64,000 bases of DNA. It comes from Dyadobacter fanqingshengii (lineage in GTDB: Bacteria > Bacteroidota > Bacteroidia > Cytophagales > Spirosomataceae). A program made the position numbers and the translations under genes. The notes beneath the pieces were generated by a model. The model worked only from the letters and a program-made list of their open reading frames with translations. It did no database searches and was not told the origin of the DNA. Position 1 is the first letter of the stretch, and the number at the start of each line of letters is the position of its first letter. Shown here in pieces: positions 41,367-51,385 of this stretch. Where the stretch lies: NCBI RefSeq assembly GCF_023822005.2, contig NZ_CP098806.1, positions 2,666,001-2,730,000 on the forward strand, in the 5' to 3' direction.

Positions 41367-42194
41367 ATGAATACTATACCCGTTTCCGTAGTTACAATAG
41401 TCAAATCCCGGCAGGAAGCGCTGCAGAACCTTGTTTTAGGTTTGGAGAAATCGGATGTCTGGCCGGCTGAGCTTGTGATTGTCCATATGAATGAGCCTGC
41501 GAGTGAGCTTACTTCCGAAAATTTCCCTATTCGTGCTCTTTGGTTTGATGCCGGGGAAAAATTGCCTCTTGCCGCTGCCCGGAACTTTGCAGCAGAACAG
41601 GCAGCTTGCCCTTTTGTGATTTTTCTTGATGTGGATTGCATTCCGTCGCCGCAGTTGGTCGGGGAATATTTCAATGCTTGCCAAAAAGCCCAACACTTAT
41701 GGATTGGGCCGGTCAGATATCTTCGGCAGGGAGCCACCTCAGAATCTGATTTTTTGCAACAAATGCGGGAATTGAGCACGCCTGACCCGGTTAGGGCTGA
41801 ACTGCGTGAGGTTAATTACGCGCTTTTCTGGTCACTTAACTTTGCGTGCAGCAAGGAAGTCTACGACCGCATCAATGGTTTTGACACCCGTTTTACAGGT
41901 TATGGCGCGGAAGATACCGATTTCGGATTCATGGCCAGGGAAAGCGGTGTTCCGCTCAGTGTTGCCGATGCAGTTGCATATCATCAATATCATGCAAGTT
42001 ATGACCCGCCACTCAATCATTTTGAGGATATTTTAATGAACGCCAGCACATTTTTCGAGAAATGGCAAAAGTGGCCTATGGAAGGCTGGCTTAAAAAATT
42101 TGTAAATGCAGGATTGATAACCTGGAACGATGATGGGATTAAAATTGTGCGCAAACCCAATGAAGCAGAGATCAGAGCAGCGCTAAAATCGTGA
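41367..42194 (+). CDS. Family 2 glycosyltransferase (galactosyltransferase-like)
   Basis: The ATG at 41367 (MNTIPVSVVTIVKSRQ) starts a clean GT-A fold of 275 residues; the frame upstream to 41232 is non-family. The DXD-type metal site is FLDVDCIP. The C-terminal acceptor-side motif (FACSKEVYDRINGFD, GYGAEDTDFGFMA) is that of the Glyco_transf_7C/galactosyltransferase group, with the ED of GAED as probable base. The enzyme is cytoplasmic. It converges with two other glycosyltransferase genes, so all three may build one glycan. Donor and acceptor are not predictable. Confidence 0.88.
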   Translation: MNTIPVSVVTIVKSRQEALQNLVLGLEKSDVWPAELVIVHMNEPASELTSENFPIRALWFDAGEKLPLAAARNFAAEQAACPFVIFLDVDCIPSPQLVGEYFNACQKAQHLWIGPVRYLRQGATSESDFLQQMRELSTPDPVRAELREVNYALFWSLNFACSKEVYDRINGFDTRFTGYGAEDTDFGFMARESGVPLSVADAVAYHQYHASYDPPLNHFEDILMNASTFFEKWQKWPMEGWLKKFVNAGLITWNDDGIKIVRKPNEAEIRAALKS

Positions 42195-42211
42195 TCATTC
42201 TCAAAAATTTT

Positions 42212-43279
42212 TCACTTTTGAACAAAATGCTTATCCCATAATGCATGCAATTGCAACGCAACATCCGCCAATGCTGAGTCACGGATCACCCCTTGCCAGC
42301 AATCGACGGGCACATTCCCGGCTTTTGCAATGATCATTTCCCATTCCGCATGCGCTAGTTCATCCGGCCGAATGACCACTGCCATTCCGTTTTTTTCCAG
42401 CAGCTCTGCCTTGCGCAACTGCTCCTGAAACGGACGATCTTCTGGTATGCAAACGAATTTTTTCCCCAGATCAGCCATTTCCATTACCGTGTTGTGCCCT
42501 GCATTGCCTATCACCACATCGCATTCGGAAAGTACTGCAGCCGGATCGGTGAGTTGGCCATGAAACACGATGTTCTGTGCCGATGCTTGTTCTGTTTCCG
42601 AAATGTCTCCAATCACATGAATCAACTTGTTTGTGCATTGTGTTGCCAAAGCATGGATAACGGCACCGTCGAGTGAAGTGCCGCCAGAACCAACAATGAC
42701 TCCAATCGTGCGCTCGCCTCCCTTTTTAATGTATTTTTCTTTTCCGGAATATTTAGAAAATCCCCCTGAAAACAATGTTTTTTTGTTTACCCAATCATGC
42801 GACGAAGAGTTCATCAACTGCTCAGGCGACGGCGCGATCAGCAGTTGCGCACATTCGTAGGCGTGTAAATGGGCATTATCATCCCGGTCACCATTCTGAC
42901 GTATCACGACCGTTGGAATTCCGCATAAAGTGGCGAGCATTGTGACCTCAACGGAGACATCGACAACCAGTATCACCGGAAATAAAGCATACAACGCCGC
43001 CGAGATCTCAGCGGCTCGCGCGGCAACTTTTTCAACATTGATTGGCGCGTAATGCAGAAAACTCAGCCCCATGCGGGAAGCGTAAGGATCTTCCTGGCCG
43101 GCTACATCCCCAGGCAGGTGAATACAATGTATATTTTTTGGAATAATATCCTCCAACCGCGTCAGCCCCGTTCCCATAAACGTTACCCGCGCATCTTTCA
43201 GCTGTGAGGCAATCGATAGCGCACGCATCAAATGTCCCGAGCCGTGGTGGTGTATATAGAAAGCGAAATTAGCTGACAT
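42212..43279 (-). CDS. GT-B glycosyltransferase, MurG/family 28-like
   Basis: This 355-residue GT-B protein begins with the Gly-rich N-terminal loop HHHGSGHLMRAL and has a C-terminal nucleotide-sugar domain with VIVGSGGTSLDG. The conserved GNAGHNTVMEMADLGKKFV motif is followed by IPEDRPFQEQ, which binds the donor in MurG-like enzymes. No TM helix is present. Its start overlaps the stop of the upstream glycosyltransferase by 11 bp, so translation is coupled. The likely role is extracellular glycan or glycolipid synthesis together with its partner. Confidence 0.85.
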   Translation of the reverse strand: MSANFAFYIHHHGSGHLMRALSIASQLKDARVTFMGTGLTRLEDIIPKNIHCIHLPGDVAGQEDPYASRMGLSFLHYAPINVEKVAARAAEISAALYALFPVILVVDVSVEVTMLATLCGIPTVVIRQNGDRDDNAHLHAYECAQLLIAPSPEQLMNSSSHDWVNKKTLFSGGFSKYSGKEKYIKKGGERTIGVIVGSGGTSLDGAVIHALATQCTNKLIHVIGDISETEQASAQNIVFHGQLTDPAAVLSECDVVIGNAGHNTVMEMADLGKKFVCIPEDRPFQEQLRKAELLEKNGMAVVIRPDELAHAEWEMIIAKAGNVPVDCWQGVIRDSALADVALQLHALWDKHFVQK

Positions 43280-44366
43280 CCGCCTTGATCTCCGTTTCCA
43301 TTTTTTCCAAAGCTATTTTTTCAAACAGCGCTTCATAGGAATCTACCATCTTTTCCACGTCAAACAATTGCTCGGCTCTCTGGCGGCATTTAGCGCGATC
43401 CAGATTTCCGGCTACCCTGATGCATTCCGCCAGTTCCTGCACATCATCGCCACTGCATAACATTCCCGTGTGCTCGTCCAGCAAATGCGGCAATGCACCT
43501 TTTGCAATGCCCGCCACCGGCGTCCCGCAAGCCAGGGACTCAGCCACCACCAGTCCGAAAGGCTCCTCCCAGCATGGGGTGATCAACGAAACCTCTGCCC
43601 GGCCAATGAGCTCGTTCAGCTTCTTATGGTCACAGGATCCCAGTAACTCAATGGAATCGTCAAGCCGCGGTACAATCTGGGTTTCATAATAATGCTCGTC
43701 GCTGATCGCTCCGGCAACTTTCATCTTTTTTCCGGAAAGCTTAGCTGCATCAATGGCCAAATGCAAGCCTTTATCCGGGTGTATCCGTCCAAACCACATC
43801 AAGTAACTGCGGTCATTTTCAGGATAAAATTCCCATGCAGATAAGTCAATGCCATTATGAATAACCGCGCAATCTGGCGCATAAGCCTTCCAGTTATCCG
43901 CATTGGTTTTCGATACAGATACATATTGAACGCGCCCGTAATCCTGTTCACGGCGGATGGCGTTTTTCAGTTCGAATATCGGCGGGGTGTGCAGCACTGT
44001 GACCATCGGGGCATTTACGAGCGCCGACATCATAATGGGTACGTAATTGAGACTGTTGTTAAAAATAATATCGAGCTCGTCCTTATCTATTTCCTGCATC
44101 ATTTCCACATAAGCGTGGTGCGTAGAAATATATTCTGTGCTCAGCTGGCGCGAGGTGAATTGAGAAGATGTAATGGGATGATAATCCTCTTCACATAATA
44201 TAGGCCTGACATTCAGAATGGGGTCTGAGCCTGCGCAGGCATATAAAAGCACGTCGTGTCCGCGCGCGAGTAACCGCTGGCAAATGTCATAAGTGAAGGC
44301 TTCCAACCCTCCCATGAAAGGTTTGGAAATTGGATATTTTAAATGAGCAATGATGCCGATTTTCAT
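43269..44366 (-). CDS. Family 4 glycosyltransferase
   Basis: This 365-residue retaining GT-B enzyme has an N-terminal acceptor domain (HLKYPISKPFMGGLEAFTYD) and the C-terminal donor domain with LMWFGRIHPDKGLHLAIDA. The E-x7-E motif is in CWEEPFGLVVAESLACGTPV. GT4 enzymes use nucleotide-activated sugars for capsule, LPS or glycolipid synthesis. It is the first gene of the two-gene glycosyltransferase operon and is divergent from an MFS transporter across a 129-nt gap. Confidence 0.92.
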   Translation of the reverse strand: MKIGIIAHLKYPISKPFMGGLEAFTYDICQRLLARGHDVLLYACAGSDPILNVRPILCEEDYHPITSSQFTSRQLSTEYISTHHAYVEMMQEIDKDELDIIFNNSLNYVPIMMSALVNAPMVTVLHTPPIFELKNAIRREQDYGRVQYVSVSKTNADNWKAYAPDCAVIHNGIDLSAWEFYPENDRSYLMWFGRIHPDKGLHLAIDAAKLSGKKMKVAGAISDEHYYETQIVPRLDDSIELLGSCDHKKLNELIGRAEVSLITPCWEEPFGLVVAESLACGTPVAGIAKGALPHLLDEHTGMLCSGDDVQELAECIRVAGNLDRAKCRQRAEQLFDVEKMVDSYEALFEKIALEKMETEIKADVS

Positions 44367-44495
44367 ATTGCATTTGGTAAAGTTTGTTGATGATACTGAC
44401 TGATGAAGTGTTGTCTGATACTAATGCAACTTTGGTTGCGTTGTAGCCACATAGAAAATCGTGCCGGTGCTGTAAATGCGTTTTCATATGCTGGT

Positions 44496-46028
44496 ATGAA
44501 ATTTAAACTGCTCCGGAGTTATTTAACGTGCAGCATAGTGATCTTTACACCAAAAGAAACCCTTACCGAGCAAGAAGTTAAGGACGGACTGAACACCGTT
44601 CTTAAGGAAGGAATGACCACCGAAGCGATGGTAACCCTTGCCGGAGGCACTTTTATGGTTGCATTTGCCATTATACTCGGGGCGAGTAACTTCCAGATCG
44701 GGTTGCTTGCATCTTTACCCACATTCACCAATATTTTCCAGCTGCTGTCCGTATTTCTGATCCGCAAATACAATAACCGGAGGGCTGTTTCGGTAATTTG
44801 CTGCATTTTGGCGCGCATTCCCATGGTTTTACTGGGTGCAATGCCATTCTTCCTGGGTGACAATGCTCCGGTAAGCCTGCTGCTTTTTTTCCTGTTTTTC
44901 TACTACTTCTTTGGCTCTATCGCAGGTCCCAGCTGGAATGCCTGGATGAAAGACCTGGTGCCTGGCGACATGCTGGGCGCGTTTTTTTCGAAGCGAAGCC
45001 GCTATGCACAAACACTCAATGTCGTACTCAGCATCATTCTCGCACTTTCCATCGATTACCTGCGCCGGCACGCACCGCAATATGAATTGTATGTGTATGC
45101 GACCATGTTCATGATGGCCGGGATCGCGGGCCTGGCAGCAGTTGTCCTGCTGGCGAGAGTGCCGGAACCGAGGTCCTATTTACCGAATGAGAATATCCTG
45201 AAAATGTTTATAAAGCCACTGCGGGATAACAATTTCCAGCGATTACTGGTTTTCAACTCATTTTGGCTGTTTGCTGTTAACATTGCTACGCCGTTTTTTA
45301 CAGTCTATATGTTAAAAACGCTGGGGCTGACCCTGACCTACATTATCCCGCTGACCATTCTGAGCCAGCTGTCCAGTATTTTCACCATTGGCTACTGGGG
45401 AAAATTCGCCGACCGTTACAGCAACAAAACGATCATTTCCATTTGCGCTCCCCTTTACGTGGCTTGTGTGATTGCGTGGTGCTTTGTTGGGATTTACACC
45501 AATCTGATTTCCAACCTGGCGCTTCTGGCAGTGATCCATATCGTGAGCGGGTCGAGCAACGCTGGCACCAACCTCGCGCTCACCAATATAGGCCTGAAAC
45601 TTGCCCCTTCCCGGGAGGCGATTGTTTACCTTTCTGTTAAAAATATCATTACCTCCGTTTTCTCATCCCTCGCCCCACTGATCGGCGGCTATCTGGCTGA
45701 TTATTATACATTAAGGCAACTGCGTGTAATCGCCGAGTGGAGCGGCCCTAACTTGCAAAAAACCTTCCGGCTGCTGCTGTTACATGAGTGGAACTTTCTT
45801 TTTCTGATCGGTGCAGTTCTCACATTGGTAGCGCTACAATTCCTTCCACGCGTGCGAGAGGCCGGGGAAGTGCACAAGAGTGTGGTAAAACGGATTATGC
45901 GTACGAGCCTGAAAAGCAACCTTAGGGATTATTTTGTGATAGATGTGCTGATCAACTGGCATTCGTCGCTCAATAATATGCTTAAAAGCGACCGTGCAAG
46001 TTCCGATGCGGCACAACAGGAAAAATAG
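44496..46028 (+). CDS. Major facilitator superfamily transporter
   Basis: The ATG at 44496 gives 510 residues. About twelve hydrophobic helices can be counted, including MVTLAGGTFMVAFAIILGAS, LLLFFLFFYYFFGSIAGPSW and LTYIIPLTILSQLSSIFTIG. An MFS-like loop (YWGKFADRYSNKTI) follows helix 8. The N-terminus contains TLTEQEVKDGLNTV, a stretch I associate with sugar-type MFS proteins of Bacteroidota near glycan genes. A C-terminal cytoplasmic tail of about 60 residues is unusually long and charged. It converges with the GH31 gene and may import or export a sugar product. Confidence 0.87.
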   Translation: MKFKLLRSYLTCSIVIFTPKETLTEQEVKDGLNTVLKEGMTTEAMVTLAGGTFMVAFAIILGASNFQIGLLASLPTFTNIFQLLSVFLIRKYNNRRAVSVICCILARIPMVLLGAMPFFLGDNAPVSLLLFFLFFYYFFGSIAGPSWNAWMKDLVPGDMLGAFFSKRSRYAQTLNVVLSIILALSIDYLRRHAPQYELYVYATMFMMAGIAGLAAVVLLARVPEPRSYLPNENILKMFIKPLRDNNFQRLLVFNSFWLFAVNIATPFFTVYMLKTLGLTLTYIIPLTILSQLSSIFTIGYWGKFADRYSNKTIISICAPLYVACVIAWCFVGIYTNLISNLALLAVIHIVSGSSNAGTNLALTNIGLKLAPSREAIVYLSVKNIITSVFSSLAPLIGGYLADYYTLRQLRVIAEWSGPNLQKTFRLLLLHEWNFLFLIGAVLTLVALQFLPRVREAGEVHKSVVKRIMRTSLKSNLRDYFVIDVLINWHSSLNNMLKSDRASSDAAQQEK

Positions 46029-46061
46029 CGACAGAGTTGATGTGCTCTGCCGCCCGCCCAT

Positions 46062-48458
46062 TCACTTCAATGCCCAGCTGACATTTCCTTTGAAAGGATC
46101 CTTGCTTACAACCAGTTTGCTGCCTTTTTTGACAATCAAAACATCCTTTACCTCGCTTTCGCCAGGCAGGAAGAGTTTCATCGCCGTTTTTGAACTGGTC
46201 ACATTAAAACCAACCAATTCTATATTTTTCCAATCGATCTGATCCGTTGATTGCGCTACTTTCACGTGCGGCAATACAGCGCCTTCGCGGACCAGCATGA
46301 CCACTTCCAGCTCACCGGCGGCTATCTCGTGCCATCCGCCTTCGTATACTTTTCGGGTCTGGTAGTCCACCCATTTCCCTTTCGGGAGGTAAACCTGCCG
46401 ACTTTTGCCATTCTCGAAAAACGGCGCGACCAGAATGTCCGACCCCAGCATATATTCATTATCCACCATCCATGCGCCCGGGTCATCGGGAAATTCAACC
46501 AGCAATGCCCGCACCATGGGCAATCCCTTTTGGGAGGCAAGTTTGGATTGGGTGTAGATGTAAGGCATGAGCTTGTATTTCAGCTCCACTGCCTTTCTGA
46601 AATAATTTTGAAAATCGTCGCCATACTCCCAGGGTTCCTTGGGTGCTTGTCCGTGTGTGCGGGTGTGTGAGCTCAGCAGTCCCATCATTAGCCAGCGACG
46701 ATACAAATCTTCGGGCGTTTTCATTGTAAAACCGCCTATATCATGGCTCCAAAAGGTGAAACCGGAAAGCCCCAGCGACAATCCGCCGCGCAGCTGCGCT
46801 TCCATTCCTTTGTTGGTTGTTTCCGCATCGCCGCCCCAATGGATCGGGTAGCGCTGGCTGCCTGCCCACGTGCTCCGTGCCCAGATAATGTTGTCGCCTG
46901 TCACCTTTTTCGTTAATTCCGAAACAATCTTATTGTAACGCAACGGATACAGGTTATGCTCATAAAAGCCCGTGCGGCCCGATGCATATACGCCGGATAA
47001 TGGCGCAGCTTCGCCAAAATCGACTTTAATGGCACCGACGCCTAATTTCAGCAAGCCCGAAATTTTATCTTCATACCATTTAATGGTATTGGGATTGGAA
47101 AAATCAAGAACGGCATCCTCGTAAGGAATCGTCCCGTTTGCATTCTTCACAGCCAATCCCTTCGCCACGATTTCGGGATACAAAGTGTTTTTAGGAACAA
47201 AATAAGGCAACTGCCACAATGAAGTGCGGAAACCTAGTTTTTTCAGATCGGCAATCATGCCTTGGGGATCTTTAAAACGGCTTGGGGCGAAGTTATAGTC
47301 ACAGCGCCAGTCAGTTTCAAACCAGCCTGTATCGAAATGGATTACGTCGGAAGGAATGCGGTTCTGGCGCAATTTGGCAGCTACATTGCGTCCGTCCTGC
47401 TCTGAGAAATAAGTAATGCGGCTCATCCACAGACCAAAGGACCATAGCGGCGGCATGGATGCTTTTCCGGTCAGGTTTGTATATTCATCCAGAATGTCTT
47501 TGGGTTGACCTAAAAAAACAAACAGATCCAGGTTCTCATCCCCGATCTGCATAGCATTTGACTCTCCATAAGTAGCTCCGAAATCGCAGGTAATAGGCGA
47601 TGTCGTGTGCATGAACATGCCATAACCGCGCGAGCTCATGTAAAATGGAATGGGCTTGTACATGGTTTGCGTTTGCACGCCGTTGGGATCATGCGTCCAT
47701 AACACCACTTTTTGCCCGTTTTTGTCCAATCGCGTAAACGACTCACCGCAGCCGAAAATCTTCTCGTCCGGTGAAATGGAAAACACCGCAGCAACACTCC
47801 GCGAATAATCGGAAGCCCGCCGCACAAATGAAAACGGCAATGTTGGTGTATAGGACGACCTCCCATCCGCTTGCCCACGCGTTTGCGTAAGCACCTTCCC
47901 ACTCGCATCCCTGATCAAAATCTTCCAAGGATTCTCATAAATCGTCACTGATCCGTGTGCATTCGTGTATTCGTGGCCACCATTAATCTTTATATATTTC
48001 CAGGAAGCATCCTTCAAAGGCTCACTCACCAGCATTAAAGAAGGCTCATTGCCAGGCCCTTGCGCACCCGTGTTTGCACGGATGCGAACCGTGCGTGGAG
48101 ATGTAAATTCAACGGAAAACGGCAAAACAGGATCCTGGGCGTATTCAACTGATGGAAATTCATTGCTGTAAGACCGCTTGTAGCTCAACATGGAATTATC
48201 AAAATTATGCGCAGAAAACGGTTCATGCCTTTTCCATTTGATCTTCCCAACGCCGGTTGCAGGGTCAAACGCGGCCAGACTGTCGGCAAAGAAAATGGTG
48301 TTGGAAAAATCCCTGAAATCGCCGCTGATGTCAACCGGGTCGTTCACGAGTTTACTTTGCTGCGCAGCGGCATGAAAACCGATGAAGCCAATGTTAAGCA
48401 GCAGCAACAGGATAAGTATTTTTCGAAAAAATAGGGTGATTATCATAAAAGAATGCAA
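46062..48458 (-). CDS. GH31 alpha-xylosidase/alpha-glucosidase-like enzyme
   Basis: This 798-residue glycoside hydrolase has a signal peptide (ILILLLLLNIGFIGFHAAAQ), an N-terminal beta-sandwich and a TIM barrel. Nucleophile D480 lies in KVDFGEAAP, close to the KTDFGE of alpha-xylosidase YicI. Acid/base D544 lies in HWGGDAETT. The substrate loop is PLWSFGLWMSR. These residues favour alpha-xylosidase over alpha-glucosidase, but specificity is not certain. The enzyme is probably periplasmic and trims oligosaccharides imported by the SusCD pair. It is the last gene of the PUL, 87 bp after the glycan-binding protein. Confidence 0.9.
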   Translation of the reverse strand: MHSFMIITLFFRKILILLLLLNIGFIGFHAAAQQSKLVNDPVDISGDFRDFSNTIFFADSLAAFDPATGVGKIKWKRHEPFSAHNFDNSMLSYKRSYSNEFPSVEYAQDPVLPFSVEFTSPRTVRIRANTGAQGPGNEPSLMLVSEPLKDASWKYIKINGGHEYTNAHGSVTIYENPWKILIRDASGKVLTQTRGQADGRSSYTPTLPFSFVRRASDYSRSVAAVFSISPDEKIFGCGESFTRLDKNGQKVVLWTHDPNGVQTQTMYKPIPFYMSSRGYGMFMHTTSPITCDFGATYGESNAMQIGDENLDLFVFLGQPKDILDEYTNLTGKASMPPLWSFGLWMSRITYFSEQDGRNVAAKLRQNRIPSDVIHFDTGWFETDWRCDYNFAPSRFKDPQGMIADLKKLGFRTSLWQLPYFVPKNTLYPEIVAKGLAVKNANGTIPYEDAVLDFSNPNTIKWYEDKISGLLKLGVGAIKVDFGEAAPLSGVYASGRTGFYEHNLYPLRYNKIVSELTKKVTGDNIIWARSTWAGSQRYPIHWGGDAETTNKGMEAQLRGGLSLGLSGFTFWSHDIGGFTMKTPEDLYRRWLMMGLLSSHTRTHGQAPKEPWEYGDDFQNYFRKAVELKYKLMPYIYTQSKLASQKGLPMVRALLVEFPDDPGAWMVDNEYMLGSDILVAPFFENGKSRQVYLPKGKWVDYQTRKVYEGGWHEIAAGELEVVMLVREGAVLPHVKVAQSTDQIDWKNIELVGFNVTSSKTAMKLFLPGESEVKDVLIVKKGSKLVVSKDPFKGNVSWALK

Positions 48459-48545
48459 TGTGATGCACGTAGATAAATAGGCAGGGCGCCCTGCAAATGA
48501 ATGCCTGGCGCCCTGAGAATGGTGAATAATGTAATGTCCGACATT

Positions 48546-49712
48546 CTATTTTTTCACAATCCGGAAGTTGTCGACACTGCCGTTAAAGGAAGCAATCGCA
48601 ACATCGGGCGTGCCAAATGAAACTTTCAGGTCGGATACTTTGGATACGTCAGCAATGGTTCCGCCCGTTGCGTTTTTGAACTCTGAAAGCTCAATTACTG
48701 CCGTTCTCCAACCATTGGTTTGGTAACCGGCTGCGGCATATTCTGTGGAGTTCCAGGGCTGGAATGCATAAACGTATTCCTTGCCGCCTGCTGTGATGGT
48801 AATGTCGTATTTGCCTGCTTTCCAGGGCTCGGCAATATTGTGCTCAAATTTAAATTGTCTTTCGGCTGCTGGTCCTGCGGCTAGCTTGAAGTCGAAACTG
48901 CAAGTAGAGAAAACCCAGGCGTCGGCATAGCCGGTCGCAGGTAATTTGGTTTGTTTAATGCGTGAATATTTGCCCGAAATGGCGCCAGCATCGGTGCCTG
49001 GAATTATCGCAGCAGATCCGTAGCAAACATCCGATCCCCAGGTTGTTGCAGGCACATCAAAATTGATCATATTCCCTTCCGAACCATTAACCTTATAGCT
49101 CGTTTTCACCGTACCGAACTCTCCTTCCACGGTCACAATGTCTGAAACAGCAGTTGCAGGCATTTTCACAGTGATCTGTTTTACAGTGGTGCTAACGATT
49201 GGCAAATTAGTCGCGCCCACTTTCACAGATTTGATATTGTAAAAATAATCTCCGCTGATCACCAGATTTCCGCCCGGTTTTACAAACTCTGAATACAAAC
49301 CCGTAAGCACCGGCGTCGGCGCTGACAAAACGAAGTCATAAGTAGCCTCACCGCCTTTAGTTTGTACTTTGATCTTGTTAGACACGCCCGCGTCCACAGC
49401 TTTGGTCGGTGCCATAGCCGGAATGGTCACAATCAAATTTGAATTGCTACCCAATGCAGCGTTGAAAGTCGCTTCGAAATCATTGAAATACACTTTCATC
49501 GCACTCCCCAGGTTCTGGCCCTGTATCACGATCAGACTGCCTGGTTCGGCAGCGCTCAGCGAACTGTCGGCCTTCGTCGGATCAAGCAGACGAACATTGG
49601 TAATTGCCGGCGCGCCGTCCACATCGTCCTCGTTACAGCTCTGGAACGTAAGCAGCATTCCTGCCGCTAAGCACAGTCCAAGGGCTGTTTTATATACATA
49701 TTTGAAGTTCAT
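48546..49712 (-). CDS. IPT/TIG-domain surface glycan-binding lipoprotein (SGBP-B-like)
   Basis: This is a 388-residue lipoprotein with a lipobox (MLLTFQSC) followed by an acidic NEDD stretch, a surface-export signature in Bacteroidota. Two IPT/TIG domains (about 38-125 and 128-210: GSLIVIQGQNLGSAMKVYFN and GGNLVISGDYFYNIKSVKVG) precede a C-terminal beta-sandwich binding domain (about 215-385). Tryptophans there (FQPWNS, TNGWRTAVIEL, ATTWGSD) may contact sugar. The plan matches SGBP-B proteins of xyloglucan and beta-glucan PULs. It follows susD by 19 bp. Confidence 0.88.
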   Translation of the reverse strand: MNFKYVYKTALGLCLAAGMLLTFQSCNEDDVDGAPAITNVRLLDPTKADSSLSAAEPGSLIVIQGQNLGSAMKVYFNDFEATFNAALGSNSNLIVTIPAMAPTKAVDAGVSNKIKVQTKGGEATYDFVLSAPTPVLTGLYSEFVKPGGNLVISGDYFYNIKSVKVGATNLPIVSTTVKQITVKMPATAVSDIVTVEGEFGTVKTSYKVNGSEGNMINFDVPATTWGSDVCYGSAAIIPGTDAGAISGKYSRIKQTKLPATGYADAWVFSTCSFDFKLAAGPAAERQFKFEHNIAEPWKAGKYDITITAGGKEYVYAFQPWNSTEYAAAGYQTNGWRTAVIELSEFKNATGGTIADVSKVSDLKVSFGTPDVAIASFNGSVDNFRIVKK

Positions 49713-49731
49713 TTTTTAGTCAAGATTTGGG

Positions 49732-51357
49732 TTAATCTATTAGTTTGCTGAAATCGAACGGAACCGGCTCTCCTTTCAACGAAGGCGCATTCACGAGCTC
49801 TCCCTCTGGAAACGGCAGGTAAAGCGTGTTCGCCGATAATGGATAATACTCAGCAGGAGAATACGTTACGGTGTATTTCTTTGGGTTGGTAGAACCAGCC
49901 ACATAGCTCATGGTGTAGTTTTCCCGGCGTTGCGCAGCTGTGTAAGCAATCGCTTTGGCCGGATTGAAATAATACCAGCGCACCACTTCGTTCCATGAGT
50001 TACCTTCAAACACGGTTTCAATTCTTCTTTCTTTGAAGATATCCTCAAAAGTCAGCGACGTTTTGGCTGGCATACCCGCTCTTTTCCGCACTGCATTGAA
50101 GTATTCCAATGCTTTGGCATCATTCGTAGTAGCCGCATTTCCCAAAACTGCATCCGCGTAGATCAGGTAAACTTCGGCGAGGCGCAGCATGTAGGAGTTA
50201 ATGTTAGCCGCCATAAATCCGCCCAAACCACCATTGTCCGCGGGGGAACCCACAATGTATTTTTTGATTGCCGATAATTGCGCTGGCCTGTTGTATTTTA
50301 ATCCGCCCGTTGCTTTCTGAATGTTAGGATAAACATCGCTGTCAAACATGGCGATTGATTTTCTGCGAAGTGAATCCGCAGGGTTTTCTACAAAATATTT
50401 AACCAGATCCGCTGACAAACCTTGCGCCGCACCCCAGCCATCGCCCGTTGTGGTAATGTTGGCATCGTAAGCAAAATAAGCCTGGAATGAATTGTTAACC
50501 CCCCATGGGCTGCTGACCGGCATCCATTGCAGTGAGAAAAGGCTCTCGGCGTTGTTTTTGGACGAATTGTTATTAGCACTTTCAAACAGCTCTGCATAAG
50601 TGGCAGCCAATGCGCGACCGCTTTTGGTGATCACATCTTCTGCATAATACTTGGCACTGTCCAGGTCCGACTGGTTCCGTGTGCCATTCTGGTTCAAACC
50701 AGCGCGCATCAAATACATTCTGGCCAGCATTCCTTCGGCAGAATATTTTGTCAAACGTCCCTGGTCGGCAGTTAAAGGCAGGTTTTCAGCTGCGAAGCGG
50801 TAATCCTGGATCAACAGCTTCCACACATCTTCAACGCGGTTACGAACCGGTGGTGTGTTCAGTTGAGCCACGTTGTCATATACAATCGGCACTGCGCCCC
50901 AATTGGTAACCAGGTAATAATAAGCCGTTGCACGCATGAAACGGCATTCGCCCAGTCCCTGCGATTTTACTGCTGCCGAAGCGGTGCTTCCGGTTGCTTC
51001 TTTGATCGCCTTGTAAGCATTATTGCTTTGCGCAATGATCTTGTAAAACGATTTGTAACCCGGCAAAAGCGTATTTACATCTGTCGATGGAATCGCATGC
51101 TTGATGTAAGCCGTGCGGTCGTTGGAGTTCAGGTTTCCGGCGCGGGCTTCCTGAAAGGACATATTGGCCTTGTCATTGAAATCGAACCATACAATGTTGT
51201 AAAGCGGCGCGGTTCCTGCTAGGATTTCGGCATCGGTTTTGTAAAAATTTCCCGAAGTAAGTGCGTCCAGCGGCGGACGATCGAGGAATTCCTCGCTGCA
51301 TCCCTGCATAAGCATCAATGTGCTGATAGCCGCTAAGAGTTTGATTTTGAATTGCAT
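49732..51357 (-). CDS. susD: SusD/RagB-family nutrient-binding lipoprotein
   Basis: This 541-residue protein has a lipobox (MLMQGC) and the typical SusD opening EEFLDRPPLDALTSGNFYKT. TPR-like helices follow (GLGECRFMRATAYYYLV, YSAEGMLARMYLMRAG). The C-terminal RagB segment includes LRLAEVYLIYADAVLG and FKERRIETVFEGNSWNEVVRW. SusD lids cap the SusC barrel on the cell surface and capture oligosaccharides. The gene lies 28 bp after susC. Aromatic residues for sugar stacking cannot be assigned without a structure. Confidence 0.95.
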   Translation of the reverse strand: MQFKIKLLAAISTLMLMQGCSEEFLDRPPLDALTSGNFYKTDAEILAGTAPLYNIVWFDFNDKANMSFQEARAGNLNSNDRTAYIKHAIPSTDVNTLLPGYKSFYKIIAQSNNAYKAIKEATGSTASAAVKSQGLGECRFMRATAYYYLVTNWGAVPIVYDNVAQLNTPPVRNRVEDVWKLLIQDYRFAAENLPLTADQGRLTKYSAEGMLARMYLMRAGLNQNGTRNQSDLDSAKYYAEDVITKSGRALAATYAELFESANNNSSKNNAESLFSLQWMPVSSPWGVNNSFQAYFAYDANITTTGDGWGAAQGLSADLVKYFVENPADSLRRKSIAMFDSDVYPNIQKATGGLKYNRPAQLSAIKKYIVGSPADNGGLGGFMAANINSYMLRLAEVYLIYADAVLGNAATTNDAKALEYFNAVRKRAGMPAKTSLTFEDIFKERRIETVFEGNSWNEVVRWYYFNPAKAIAYTAAQRRENYTMSYVAGSTNPKKYTVTYSPAEYYPLSANTLYLPFPEGELVNAPSLKGEPVPFDFSKLID

Positions 51358-51385
51358 ATAAAAAGCTCTTTTGAAATTAAAATGA

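Noticed and set aside
41300..41779. Open frame of 159 codons on the minus strand
   Set aside because: It overlaps the GT2 gene in antisense. The GT2 frame has clear DXD and 7C motifs.
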